This document shows positions 1 to 8,309 of a stretch of 23,072 nt of DNA, in pieces. The stretch comes from an uncultured Lachnospiraceae bacterium. Lineage in GTDB: Bacteria; Bacillota; Clostridia; Lachnospirales; Lachnospiraceae. Position numbers and translations under genes: made by a program. Location of the stretch: assembly GCA_902764045.1 (NCBI GenBank), contig CACWUI010000022.1, positions 1 through 23,072 on the forward strand, written 5' to 3'. The notes under the pieces were generated by a model. The model was not told the DNA's origin. It worked only from the letters and a program-made list of their open reading frames with translations, and made no database searches. Each line of letters opens with the position of its first letter. Positions within the stretch are counted from its first letter, which is position 1.

Positions 1-1789
1 CATTGCCCTCTTTATCGATCACACGGATCTCATCCATGTACTTCTTGCCGTCGGGGGATTCGTTTTCATTTCTTCCGGTGCAGTAAACAAGATCTTCTCC
101 GGAATAACCCACAAGAAACAGGCTCTCTCCCCTGTTCGGAGATATCTCCTTTAAAGTGTTATTCTCGCAGTCATAAGTAATGATCTTATCTTTACCTTCC
201 GCAGCAAAGGCGCTTCCCCTTTCCGAAACGGCATAACTTTTCCCCTTATCCGCCCGGGCCACTTCGATCACACCCCAATCCGCGGTATTTATCCTGTAAA
301 GCTTCCCGTCCTTTACCGTGAAAAATTCCCCGTTATCATTCAGATAGCTTTCCTTTGAAACCTTTTTCATTGTGGAAAATTCACCTGTTTCCGGGATAAA
401 TAAAACTTCGGAAAGTTCCTTAGCCCCGTTGTTATAGGTATACACGCCTATCCCCGTCTCTCCGCTCCTGAAGCCTCCGGGATAGGTTCCGTAAACAGTA
501 AATCTTATATTGCCCTCATTGTCCACGGACAGGATGTTTACCCCGTACTCTCCGTCTGTTTCCGTGATGATACCTTCATCATTTACGGATACCTCTCCGG
601 TCCTGTACATCTCTTTACCATCTTCCTTTTCAAGGCTGAAAACCCTTGTAAGCTTACTCTTCTGTACATCATAACCCCCGGCCACAAGCCAGAGATTGCC
701 GCCGTTTATAAATGCTCCGTAGTTTTCGTTTTCACTTACGGTCACCGCTGTATTTTCATCTGCCTGATATCCAAGGGAAATATTACCTTCCCTTACCTGG
801 GGATTTTTAAGGGTTTCATAGGCAGACCTGTCGTAATTAACCATTTTCACATCACCGGAATTGGTCATTCTCACGGAAAATGCCTCATTCACTATAACCA
901 TTGCCTTATCTCCCTCGGCAGAGGTAAGTTCAACGGGATAACTTTGGGTGATCTTCGTTGACTCCTCATCCACCTTTACGATGGATGGAACAGGCATCTC
1001 CGCCGGTTTGGGAGAGAGTCCCTCCCACATAAGCACAGAAGTAAGGCTGTTTATACCGGCTTTTGCAAAATTGGTCCCGTCCGTATCGGACATGGGAGAA
1101 AACTCTTCATTTACCTCTTCGGCCTTTGAGGAGTCATAAAGCAGCCCCGTCACCCTTTCCGTATAGGCGAGTTTTTCTTCTGCCCATACATCTCCCATAA
1201 GCTCTATGATAGTGTTGTAAAGCCTTACGGAACCATTATTCATTTCAAGACGCAGCTGCAGGTTGTATTCCCTGTTTTCGTTAAGAAGATCCTTTATCTC
1301 AAGAACGGCTTCCGTACCGCCTTCTACGGGGTTAAGGTTTTCCGCAACGGTCTCTTCGGTAAGGTCTCCCGTTGCCGCATTTCTTACCTGATAGGAGAGC
1401 TGCCTAATATCTTCCTTCGGCGCGGAAATAAATACGGTCTGTTTTCTGTCCGCCGACAGGGGCACCAGGGTGTTTCCCCTTTCATCCTTTAAAAAATCAG
1501 CGGCTTTATTTCCCGTCAGCAGATTAAACAGTTTCCCTCCCGGGGTTTTCATGCAGATCCTGACTCCCTCTTCTCCCGCGTCAAGTCTTGCGGTTTCCTG
1601 TACCAAATGGGGAGCCTGTTTTTCCTCCATATATCTGACCAAAGCCCTGACAGCGAAAAAAGCGGCAACAAAAGCTGCCGCGCAAATGATAAGAATAAGG
1701 AGCGGCTTGGGGAAAGATCTTCTTTCCAGCTCCACATTCTTATATACCCTTTTCATTTTCCTGTAGGTCTTTCTGTACCCTCTGCTCAT
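1..1789 (-). CDS. Membrane-anchored extracytoplasmic protein, beta-propeller-like, 3' end off the window
   Basis: The frame is open from an ATG at 1789 down to the left edge (about 596 codons), so the C-terminus is missing. Its start overlaps the stop of the upstream AtpI-like gene in an ATGA, the mark of translational coupling. The first 28 residues are basic (MSRGYRKTYRKMKRVYK), then one hydrophobic segment at about 30-48 (PLLILIICAAAFVAAFFAV), so it is probably a type II membrane protein with a large outside domain. The outside part has many short beta-like units with G-N/D turns (for example GGNLWLVAGGYDV and DNEGNIRFTVYGTY), as in beta-propeller or DUF5050-like proteins. I see no catalytic motif. 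The family is not recognised; a sensory or envelope-scaffolding role is only a guess. That it is protein-coding is nearly certain, given the long open frame, coupling and composition. Confidence 0.85.
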   Translation of the reverse strand, partial: MSRGYRKTYRKMKRVYKNVELERRSFPKPLLILIICAAAFVAAFFAVRALVRYMEEKQAPHLVQETARLDAGEEGVRICMKTPGGKLFNLLTGNKAADFLKDERGNTLVPLSADRKQTVFISAPKEDIRQLSYQVRNAATGDLTEETVAENLNPVEGGTEAVLEIKDLLNENREYNLQLRLEMNNGSVRLYNTIIELMGDVWAEEKLAYTERVTGLLYDSSKAEEVNEEFSPMSDTDGTNFAKAGINSLTSVLMWEGLSPKPAEMPVPSIVKVDEESTKITQSYPVELTSAEGDKAMVIVNEAFSVRMTNSGDVKMVNYDRSAYETLKNPQVREGNISLGYQADENTAVTVSENENYGAFINGGNLWLVAGGYDVQKSKLTRVFSLEKEDGKEMYRTGEVSVNDEGIITETDGEYGVNILSVDNEGNIRFTVYGTYPGGFRSGETGIGVYTYNNGAKELSEVLFIPETGEFSTMKKVSKESYLNDNGEFFTVKDGKLYRINTADWGVIEVARADKGKSYAVSERGSAFAAEGKDKIITYDCENNTLKEISPNRGESLFLVGYSGEDLVYCTGRNENESPDGKKYMDEIRVIDKEGN

Positions 1790-2223
1790 TTATCTTCTCT
1801 GTTTTCTTTTTTCTGTCTTCTTTTTCTTGCCCAGGGTTCAAAATAAACACCGATCTGTATGGACAAAACTCCTATAAGGATCGCCACCGGGCTGCAGAAA
1901 TCCGTTATCACCGCAAGCACCACTATCCCGCCTATACATGCGATCCGCACGATAAGCCAGATGACCATTTTGGCGGAAGAGGCTTTTCTGCTTTTACCGC
2001 TGCTGAGCGCCCTTGATAAAACCCATGCGTTCTGGATGGAGCTCATCATGGCAAACCCCACGCCTATGGCAAAGCCGAGAGCCACGGAGGGCTTATCTAC
2101 CGGAAGGAATGCCCATATGATAAGCTGCCCCACTCCCAGATAAACAAGTTCAAAAAACACAAGTATGGGGACCACCTCATCAACTTGTGCCAGCTTGTCT
2201 CTTATTGCTCTGATAAAATTCAT
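1786..2223 (-). CDS. Small four-helix membrane protein, ATP synthase subunit I (AtpI)-like
   Basis: A 145-residue protein with four hydrophobic stretches at about 16-38, 46-75, 85-105 and 110-128 and a strongly basic C-terminus (ARKRRQKKENREDK). Size, helix number and place downstream of rpiB and comEB match the AtpI-type proteins that precede the atp operon in many Bacillota, where AtpI helps assemble the c-ring or carry Mg2+. The match rests on topology and synteny, not on a diagnostic motif. It starts 19 bp after comEB ends, and its stop overlaps the start of the next gene (ATGA). The next gene is not atpB but a large extracytoplasmic protein, so a role tied to that protein is also possible. 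Confidence 0.75.
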   Translation of the reverse strand: MNFIRAIRDKLAQVDEVVPILVFFELVYLGVGQLIIWAFLPVDKPSVALGFAIGVGFAMMSSIQNAWVLSRALSSGKSRKASSAKMVIWLIVRIACIGGIVVLAVITDFCSPVAILIGVLSIQIGVYFEPWARKRRQKKENREDK

Positions 2224-2242
2224 TGTCTTATTAGTTCCTGTT

Positions 2243-2728
2243 CTATAACTGTATATCTATGCGCCTTCCCGAGGAGTTGTACTCATAATACCTTACCGAT
2301 GCAGCATCAAACATCCTCTTTGATGCGATGACCGACGGGGTGTCCGCATATTTATCACTTTCAAAGACCACCGTCTTTATCCCCGCCTGGATAATGGCTT
2401 TGGCGCACTCATTGCAGGGGAATAGGGTAACGTACATCTTTGCCCCCTCCAGGCTTCCGCCTCTGTAGTTTAAGATGGCGTTCAGCTCGCTGTGAGCAGT
2501 ATAAAGATATTTATTCTCCAGGGGGTCGCCTTCCCTTGTCCATGGGAATTCATCGTCTGAGCAACCCACCGGGAGGCCGTTATAGCCTATTGATAGTATC
2601 TTGTTATCCCCGCTTACTATGCAGGCTCCCACCTGGGTGTTGGGATCCTTGGATCTGAAGGCGGCAAGCTTTGCCACTCCCATGAAGTATTCGTCCCAGG
2701 ATATGTAGTCTTTTCTTTTGTCACTCAT
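2243..2728 (-). CDS. comEB: Deoxycytidylate (dCMP) deaminase family protein, ComEB-type
   Basis: A 161-residue zinc-dependent cytidine/dCMP deaminase. The zinc and proton-shuttle motif HSE is at 79-81 and the second zinc motif PCNEC at 104-108, both intact. The N-terminal YISWDEYFMGVAKLAA and SKDPNTQVGACIV are typical of the dCMP deaminase branch. The enzyme should convert dCMP to dUMP in the cytosol, feeding thymidylate synthesis; ComEB is the name used in Bacillus. The ATG at 2728 has GAGG about 9 nt upstream. It is separated from rpiB by 152 bp carrying repeats, while the genes on either side of that gap are packed within 0-20 bp. It could have its own promoter in that gap, but I see no convincing one. 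Length is normal for the family. Confidence 0.92.
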   Translation of the reverse strand: MSDKRKDYISWDEYFMGVAKLAAFRSKDPNTQVGACIVSGDNKILSIGYNGLPVGCSDDEFPWTREGDPLENKYLYTAHSELNAILNYRGGSLEGAKMYVTLFPCNECAKAIIQAGIKTVVFESDKYADTPSVIASKRMFDAASVRYYEYNSSGRRIDIQL

Positions 2729-2774
2729 TATATCATACCTCGAAGAGAGGCTGGCGGTTTTTGTGTCTACCTGA

Positions 2775-2877
2775 AGTGAGACTCAAAAACTGTCCCCTTG
2801 TTCTCTCAAAAATCCGTCTTACCGGATTTCATTTCACGCTTGTTTCTTCGGGGGGAAAACCGTCCCCCGGTCTCCGG
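2775..2877. repeat. Two GGGGAC-type REP-like repeats with hairpins between rpiB and comEB
   Basis: Read on the minus strand, one unit contains ACAAGGGGACAGTTTTTGAG with GTCTCAC after it (about 2776-2800), and a second contains GGGGGACGGTTTTCCCCC (about 2850-2868). Between them AAATCCG...CGGATTT forms a perfect 7-bp stem with a 6-nt loop (2811-2830 region). A related core, ACAAGGGGACGGTTTTGCC, lies at 8574-8592. Motifs of this form are scattered through many Clostridia genomes, in my recollection often beside REP-associated Y1 transposases, but I could not verify this. The block is the only sizeable gap within an otherwise compact gene run, so it looks like an insertion. Confidence 0.6.
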
Positions 2878-2880
2878 CCG

Positions 2881-3309
2881 TCATCCTTCTATCTTTGCAA
2901 TCCTTCTGAGATGTCTTTCATCCCCGGAAAACTCCGTCCCAAGAAAAATGTCAGCTATCTTAAAGGCCAGCTCCGGTCCAGTAACCCTGGCTCCCAGGCA
3001 CAATACATTAGTATCATTATGCAGCCTCGTAGCCTCGGCACTGAAGCAGTCCCCGCAAAGGGCAGCCCTTATACCTTTAACCTTGTTGGCAGTAATACTC
3101 ATGCCTATTCCGGTTCCGCACAGAAGAATTCCCTTGTCACATTCTCCTGACAGTACCGCATCCGTTACTTTATGTGCGAAATCCGGATAATCACAGGACT
3201 CCTCTGAAAAACACCCGTAGTCCTTTAACTCATATCCTTTATCTTCCAAATGCTTTATAAGCTCTGCCTTCAGCGCAAAGCCTCCGTGATCACTTGCTAT
3301 TCCTATCAT
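2881..3309 (-). CDS. rpiB: Ribose-5-phosphate isomerase B
   Basis: A 142-residue RpiB/LacAB-family enzyme that interconverts ribose 5-phosphate and ribulose 5-phosphate in the pentose phosphate pathway. The N-terminus IGIASDHGGFALK carries the conserved D7-H8; the active-site base is C64 in CGTGIGMS; H97 in RLHNDTN and the C-terminal ERHLRRI complete the usual pattern. Length is standard (140-150). Its ATG shares one base with the stop of the upstream phosphatase-like gene (TGATG), so the two are probably translationally coupled. The order ywlC - ywlE - rpiB (ywlF) matches the Bacillus subtilis ywl cluster. Confidence 0.96.
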   Translation of the reverse strand: MIGIASDHGGFALKAELIKHLEDKGYELKDYGCFSEESCDYPDFAHKVTDAVLSGECDKGILLCGTGIGMSITANKVKGIRAALCGDCFSAEATRLHNDTNVLCLGARVTGPELAFKIADIFLGTEFSGDERHLRRIAKIEG

Positions 3310-3806
3310 CAGTTTCCCCCGGTATTACTCTTTTCTCTTATTGTATCCTTAAAACCCAAAAGGGCGTCCGTTGCCTTAAAGACCACTCCGTACAACTCAT
3401 CGAAGCTGTCCCTGTAATCCTCATCGCTTCCTCCGTAAGGATTGGGAAGCACCATATCGGACTCCCCCGCAAATTCACTTAATGTAAAAACATTTCTTGC
3501 CTTTGGATATTTGCGATAGATCTTATCCTTTTGGGCAGCTTCCATGGTGAGCACAAGGGTGTCCGTCCCGAAATCCTCCTCCGTAAGCTGCCTGGAAAAT
3601 TTGCCGGGAAGATTCATGTCACGAAGCTTCGCGGCCTCTACTGCTTTCGGGCTGTAAGGCTCGGGAAAAAGCACTACCATTCCTCTTGACTCAATGATAA
3701 AGGATGTATCCTTATCCTTTAAAAGACTGGCCATAATGGTGGCGGCCATGGGTCCCCTTGTTTTATCTTCATTACTAACGAATATTATTCTCTTAAATGT
3801 ATTCAT
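3309..3806 (-). CDS. Low-molecular-weight protein-tyrosine/arginine phosphatase homologue, probably catalytically dead
   Basis: A 165-residue member of the LMW-PTP fold (YwlE/arsenate reductase superfamily) by its N-terminal beta strand followed by the P-loop region, RGPMAATIM, and the C-terminal PYGGSDEDY. In active members the P-loop is C-x5-R-S/T and the general acid lies in DP(Y/F)GG. Here the P-loop reads VSNEDKTRGPMA, so the nucleophilic cysteine is S11 (codon AGT); R17 is kept. The general acid is N122 in LPNPYGG (codon AAT). With both residues gone, phosphatase activity is not expected; binding of phosphorylated protein or a regulatory role is a possible inference. The frame is intact and coupled to rpiB, with a 7-bp gap from ywlC, so it looks maintained rather than decaying. 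Position is that of ywlE in Bacillus. Confidence 0.88.
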   Translation of the reverse strand: MNTFKRIIFVSNEDKTRGPMAATIMASLLKDKDTSFIIESRGMVVLFPEPYSPKAVEAAKLRDMNLPGKFSRQLTEEDFGTDTLVLTMEAAQKDKIYRKYPKARNVFTLSEFAGESDMVLPNPYGGSDEDYRDSFDELYGVVFKATDALLGFKDTIREKSNTGGN

Positions 3807-3813
3807 GGCGTAA

Positions 3814-4470
3814 TTATATTATGCCGTGCCCCTTTAAGCAACAGCACTCCAGATCCTTACGGATCACGGCGCCCTCCCTGAGTAAACGGATATGGTCTCC
3901 CGTCACATCGATGATCGTGGATTCCTTTCCGCCGAGAGACCCGTCATCTTCTATTATCATGTCTGCACGTCCTTCCATATCGGAGAGCACATCCTCCGCT
4001 TTAATGCAGGAAGGCTTTCCGGACAGATTGGCGCTGGGAGCGACTATTGGGAATCCCGCCACAGAAATAAGCCTCTTTAATAAAGGGTGGGATGTAAGGC
4101 GTACCGCGACCCTGTCTCCCCCTGCCGTAACTGTTTCCGGCAGGTTTTTATTTTTCTTAAAGACTATGCTCAAAGGCCCGGGCCAAAACCTTTCTATAAA
4201 AGGTTCTGCCTTTTCAGGTATCTCTGCTGCTACCGTTTCCAGATCTTTGATATCCGAAATAAGCACGATAAGAGACTTTTCAGGCGGACGGTCCTTTGCT
4301 TCATAGATCCGCCTGCAGGCTTTTTCATTAAAGGCGTCAGCTCCTATTCCGTAAACCGTTTCCGTAGGAAACGCCACAAGACCGCCCTTTTTTAAAATGT
4401 CCGCCGCATCTTTTATCAATAGGGTATTTTTTGTTTCATCAGAGCTTACATGTTTTATAAGTGTTTTCAT
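3814..4470 (-). CDS. ywlC: L-threonylcarbamoyladenylate synthase (YrdC/Sua5 domain)
   Basis: A 218-residue single YrdC-domain protein making threonylcarbamoyl-AMP from threonine, bicarbonate and ATP, the first step of the t6A37 modification of ANN-decoding tRNAs. Visible signatures are GGLVAFPTETVYGIGADA at about 29-46, YEAKDRPPEKSLIV (the KxRP..K..L substrate loop), FWPGPLSIVF, VAVRLTSHPL, FPIVAPSANLSGKPS and STIIDVTG. The C-terminal Sua5 domain of longer members (about 340 aa) is absent, as in TsaC-type proteins. It follows the GH18 gene by 24 bp and precedes the phosphatase homologue by 7 bp. The bases just before its start contain GGGACGG, which may act as a weak ribosome-binding site. 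Confidence 0.94.
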   Translation of the reverse strand: MKTLIKHVSSDETKNTLLIKDAADILKKGGLVAFPTETVYGIGADAFNEKACRRIYEAKDRPPEKSLIVLISDIKDLETVAAEIPEKAEPFIERFWPGPLSIVFKKNKNLPETVTAGGDRVAVRLTSHPLLKRLISVAGFPIVAPSANLSGKPSCIKAEDVLSDMEGRADMIIEDDGSLGGKESTIIDVTGDHIRLLREGAVIRKDLECCCLKGHGII

Positions 4471-4494
4471 AAAAACCGTCCCGGGGCTTTTTAA

Positions 4495-6213
4495 TTATTT
4501 CTTGTACTCCGTAATAACACTCCAGATATCCGCCGTCTCATAACCAAGACGCCAGAAAGCCACACCGGCCAACTGCTTTTCTTTGGTGGCATCCAGCTTT
4601 AGCTTAAGGGACTTCGCATCCTCAACCCAGATGCTGTACTTAGCCCCTTCTTTTTCGTATGTGGCAACATTTTGTCCGTACTGATCACTCCAGGTAACGG
4701 CGGCATTATTTGCGGCGATATTATCGGCGGTCTCTTTCATTCCCGTAGAGGCATTTGATATGATCTTACCGCTGCCGTCCACTCCCCATATACGTGTGTA
4801 GAAAGGAAGGGCATTTACCAGCTTTTCCGCCGGTACGTGCTCAAGTGCGGCGTCAATATTTTCCTTTACGAAATTAATGGAAGAAACACTTCCCGGCTCA
4901 TCAGATCCCGCATAATGCTCATCATAGTTCATAAGGACCACATAATCCACATACTGTCCCTGCTCCTCCATATCATAATAAGAGTTGTATCCCTTAGGCG
5001 GATAGTCGTCTATGGAAAGAACGATATTGTTCTTGTGGCACTCCACCGACAACTCCCTTACAAACTGGAGGAAATCTTTGGATGAATCATTGGTTATGGT
5101 CTCAAAATCCACGTTCAGACCATCGTATTTAACAAATGCGGCATCGGACATAAGCCTTTCTATCATTCTTGTTCTCATGGCTTTTGAGGAAAGAATTTCT
5201 TTTATATTTACCTCATTGGTAAAATCATTTACCACCGGCCAGACCTTAAGACCTTTATTATGAAAATCCTCAACCATTCCCGCATCCGAGAAATCATTTA
5301 TGGTGCCCTTGTTATCTGCAAATGAGTACCATGTGGGACATATGATATCCAGCCCCTGTATCTCCTTTGTCTGTTCAGCGGCATTCTGGTTTGCCACCGC
5401 ATTGGTCACCGCAAACCATGCCATGCTGAAAGGTGTATCCACCTTGTTGTGTTTATAAGTATCCGCATCCACCGGATCTTTTTTTACAAGAGCAACATCG
5501 GAAAGCTTGGAGCTTTTTACATATCCGGTAAATCCGTCTTCCGTATAAACCTTGGTCCAGTCGCCTTCCGTGCCTTCCACTTTGACGGAATCTCCCGCCT
5601 TTACGTCCGTAATGATATTACTTTTTATCCCGGCATAATATCTTACGGGGGCGTCCTCCAGCACCCCTGCGCCGTCCCAGCCTTTTGTTCCGTAGGTAAT
5701 GGCTACTCTGGCGGGGTCTGTCTGCGTTGTTGCGGTCATGGACGTAAAACTCTGTATAAACTCCGCATCAATATAATACCTGTCATTTTCTTTTATGAAA
5801 GGCGCTCTTTCAGCCTTGACGGTCGCCCCCTTGGTATCCGTATATTCCGTTACTCCCACGGAAATGGACATGGTACCTTCTCCGTTGGTATAAAGAATAC
5901 CGTCGGTCTCCTTGTCATAATAGAACCTGTCATTTAATTCCCTGTCCACAAATTCCAGGGGAAGATAGCCGCCGCCATTAAAAAAGTAGGCTCTCTCTTC
6001 CATAACATTACCGTTTATAACGATAAGACCTTCGGCGCTTCCCATCTCTCCCGCCTTGTAATAATCAACAGGCGCCAGCCTTTCATTGCTTTCGATAAGG
6101 TATCTGTATACGAAAAAACCGGCTGCTGCTGCCGCTGCTGCCGCAATGGCGATTATTATTGCGGCTATCTTTTTACCTTTGTTCTTTTTCCTTTTATATC
6201 TGTATTCGCTCAT
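4495..6213 (-). CDS. Membrane-anchored SH3 and glycoside hydrolase family 18 protein (YaaH/SleL-like)
   Basis: A 572-residue protein with a basic N-terminus, one membrane segment at about 16-38 that is very alanine-rich, a region resembling copper amine oxidase N-terminal repeats (about 60-175), an SH3-like domain at about 188-238 (ending DGFTGYVKSSKLSD) and a GH18 barrel from about 285 to the end. The GH18 motif is YDGLNVDFE with acid E371; asparagine in the fourth motif position is normal for the YaaH/SleL branch. LMNYDEHYAG and the terminal GVAFWRLGYETADIW also fit. It likely cleaves N-acetylglucosaminyl bonds in peptidoglycan or a related wall polymer outside the cell. AGGAGAGGAG lies 6 nt before the ATG. 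It follows the LtaS-type gene by 11 bp, which suggests joint expression in envelope work. Confidence 0.92.
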   Translation of the reverse strand: MSEYRYKRKKNKGKKIAAIIIAIAAAAAAAAGFFVYRYLIESNERLAPVDYYKAGEMGSAEGLIVINGNVMEERAYFFNGGGYLPLEFVDRELNDRFYYDKETDGILYTNGEGTMSISVGVTEYTDTKGATVKAERAPFIKENDRYYIDAEFIQSFTSMTATTQTDPARVAITYGTKGWDGAGVLEDAPVRYYAGIKSNIITDVKAGDSVKVEGTEGDWTKVYTEDGFTGYVKSSKLSDVALVKKDPVDADTYKHNKVDTPFSMAWFAVTNAVANQNAAEQTKEIQGLDIICPTWYSFADNKGTINDFSDAGMVEDFHNKGLKVWPVVNDFTNEVNIKEILSSKAMRTRMIERLMSDAAFVKYDGLNVDFETITNDSSKDFLQFVRELSVECHKNNIVLSIDDYPPKGYNSYYDMEEQGQYVDYVVLMNYDEHYAGSDEPGSVSSINFVKENIDAALEHVPAEKLVNALPFYTRIWGVDGSGKIISNASTGMKETADNIAANNAAVTWSDQYGQNVATYEKEGAKYSIWVEDAKSLKLKLDATKEKQLAGVAFWRLGYETADIWSVITEYKK

Positions 6214-6224
6214 GATCTCCTCTC

Positions 6225-8228
6225 CTATGAGGCATTTCTCTTCAACGAGTAATAATTGCTGTCAAGAATGATATCCTTTACTTCGTAGTATTCCTGTAAA
6301 AACATATCCATCTGCTTTTTTTCTTCAGGAGTTATATTTTTTATACCTTCTTCTTTACCCGAATATGTTTCGGCTTTATCTGTAAGCCATACCCCCATGT
6401 TAAATGTTACATATCCCGGATAATTATCATCAAACACATCGCTTCCCATTATATCATCAGGCACCCGGGTTCCCAAAAGATTCATAAGGGTAGGCGCCAG
6501 ATCCACAGTCTGTGCAGCTTTATTTACCTCAACCCGGGTCTCATTTGCCGCACAATAAATAAATGCAGGTGTTCTTTCCAGATTTGTGTTTCCGTTCTTA
6601 TCGGAAAGCCTGTGCAGTTCTTCCAGATCCTTTATTCCGTAGGTGTAATGATCTCCGAAAAACAATAACACCGTATCCTCTAATATTCCCTCTGCTTTCA
6701 GCGCGTCTATCAGTTCTCCCACCATATCATCCGTAAGTTTTGCCAATGCGTGGCATACGTCAAATTCGTTGTTCTCGTCATACTGGGGATATTTGCTCAA
6801 TGCCCTGCGAGAAATGGTATAGGTAGTATCATAAGGTAAATGTGCCGAATACGTTATGATGAATGAATAAAAAGGCTTTCCTTCGGAAACAACATTCTCA
6901 CCACGTGCCAGAATATCCTTTAATAGTTCCTCTTTTTGGGTGCAATATGTATCATCCTCTTTGTGTAGCACAATCTTTTCCCCGTTTACAATTTTATAAT
7001 CCCAGAGTCTGTCCGTTGAATCTTCTTCAAAATAATCATTATACGAATAATAATGCTTATAACCCATAGTCTGATGTATCTGTCCTCTGTTGTAAAACGT
7101 AGCTTCACCTTCATGGAAAGAATTGGCCGTATAGCCTGATTCTTTTAATACGGATGCTATGCTTCCCGGGAATTTATTACGCACCATGCCATAAGCCGCA
7201 TTTCCATTGGTTTTGGGGTAAATGGAAGTATTGTATGCAAATTCCGTATTAAAGGTCCAGCCATTTGAAAAGGAAGGGGTATAAAAATTAGTAAAATCGA
7301 TACTTTTTGACTTTAAAGCAAAAAGATTCGGCGTATCTTCAGGCGTGATAACCCAGTCATCTATACTTTCCATCATAATGCTTATCACATTTTTGCCTTT
7401 GTATATCCCCGTCATGGAATTATCTTTGTGCTCACCCTTTTTTGCAAAAAAGTCGTCTGCTTTTTTCAGATCGTCTTCTGATATTACCTTGAATTTATCC
7501 GCTATGGTCGTCTGAAAATCCCTTGCGATATATCCGTAAAACCCACAGAGCTGCATGTCAAATCCCGGATTGGAAAAGTTTTCATATTCAAAAGCCGGAC
7601 TGTCAAAAGCTTTCCAGTCGTCTTTATCAGTACTGTCATACATCTTTGGAACAAATATAATAAAAATAATACAACCTGCAGCTATTCCGCAACGTACAAA
7701 AATCGCTTTTTTGAACCAACATCTTTTTGCAACTGTGTTGGGAAGAAAATACCTTTTTATCAGATGTCCCTCTGCATAAAAAATTCCCGCCCAGACGAAG
7801 GTCATAACCCCTAAGCTTTTCATGGCGAATCCGAAATAAGTTGTACCCTCTCCTATGACTCCGAACTCTCCCAATGTCATAAATTTCCCCACGATCAGAT
7901 TGCTTCCGTACTGGAAGATAACAAGAGCCTCCAAAGCATAAAAAATAATACTGTAAGTCAGATCCTTTACCATTCTGTTCGGTATAGCAAAAATGATAAG
8001 GGAAATAAGGGTCCCGTAAAGCATTGTAAACAGATGGGGCGGCCAGGTCCAGAAATCGTAGCGGCCTATATCGAGCGTATTGGCTCTGAGCCACCAGTCC
8101 AAGGTCCAGAAAGAAGCCATTACGATGGCATAAGACAGTATCTTTATAGGCAATGACGGATTATCACCGCCTATATTATGCCACTTTCTTTCTTTTTTCT
8201 TTTTCTTTTTCTTCTCTTCAGGTGCCAT
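6225..8228 (-). CDS. LtaS-type lipoteichoic acid synthase / phosphoglycerol transferase family protein
   Basis: A 667-residue membrane protein with about five hydrophobic segments in residues 30-195, then an extracellular sulfatase-fold domain. Catalytic features of the LtaS family are visible: E287 in ISIMMES, the nucleophile threonine T325 in SNGWTFNTEF, H372 in FHEGEATFYNR, H463 in YSAHLPYD and the metal pair D526-H527 in FFGDHYTYG. Known members transfer glycerol phosphate from phosphatidylglycerol to glycolipid or other acceptors at the outer membrane face. The exact acceptor cannot be read from sequence, and the SNGWT site differs from GKTSD of Staphylococcus LtaS. The N-terminus is a lysine tract (residues 6-12). 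A good promoter lies at 8272-8300. The ribosome-binding site is weak (AAAGAGA). Confidence 0.92.
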   Translation of the reverse strand: MAPEEKKKKKKKERKWHNIGGDNPSLPIKILSYAIVMASFWTLDWWLRANTLDIGRYDFWTWPPHLFTMLYGTLISLIIFAIPNRMVKDLTYSIIFYALEALVIFQYGSNLIVGKFMTLGEFGVIGEGTTYFGFAMKSLGVMTFVWAGIFYAEGHLIKRYFLPNTVAKRCWFKKAIFVRCGIAAGCIIFIIFVPKMYDSTDKDDWKAFDSPAFEYENFSNPGFDMQLCGFYGYIARDFQTTIADKFKVISEDDLKKADDFFAKKGEHKDNSMTGIYKGKNVISIMMESIDDWVITPEDTPNLFALKSKSIDFTNFYTPSFSNGWTFNTEFAYNTSIYPKTNGNAAYGMVRNKFPGSIASVLKESGYTANSFHEGEATFYNRGQIHQTMGYKHYYSYNDYFEEDSTDRLWDYKIVNGEKIVLHKEDDTYCTQKEELLKDILARGENVVSEGKPFYSFIITYSAHLPYDTTYTISRRALSKYPQYDENNEFDVCHALAKLTDDMVGELIDALKAEGILEDTVLLFFGDHYTYGIKDLEELHRLSDKNGNTNLERTPAFIYCAANETRVEVNKAAQTVDLAPTLMNLLGTRVPDDIMGSDVFDDNYPGYVTFNMGVWLTDKAETYSGKEEGIKNITPEEKKQMDMFLQEYYEVKDIILDSNYYSLKRNAS

Positions 8229-8271
8229 TTTTCTCTTTTAAACCGTTTTCGCTCTACATACTTAATAGGAG

Positions 8272-8300
8272 ATTTTACAATAATTTTATAAAAAAAACAA
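8272..8300 (-). promoter_or_regulatory. Sigma-A type promoter for the LtaS-type gene
   Basis: Read leftward: -35 TTGTTT (8300-8295), 17-bp AT-rich spacer, -10 TAAAAT (8277-8272). Transcription would start near 8265, giving a leader of about 37 nt before the ATG at 8228. This probably drives at least the LtaS-type and GH18 genes and may run on into ywlC and beyond, since no terminator is seen between them. Confidence 0.7.
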
Positions 8301-8309
8301 CGAAACCTG

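Noticed and set aside
2761..3190. Two plus-strand open frames of about 130 codons
   Set aside because: They lie across rpiB and the repeat block on the opposite strand, have no ribosome-binding site and give low-complexity S/P/L-rich text.
3748..3765. Another ACAAGGGGACC repeat copy
   Set aside because: It is inside the coding sequence of the phosphatase-like P-loop (KTRGP) and lacks the GGTTTT part; treated as chance.
4471..4494. GGGACGG with CCCCGGG before ywlC as a fourth repeat copy
   Set aside because: Only seven core bases match and the gap is just 24 bp; more likely part of the ribosome-binding region.
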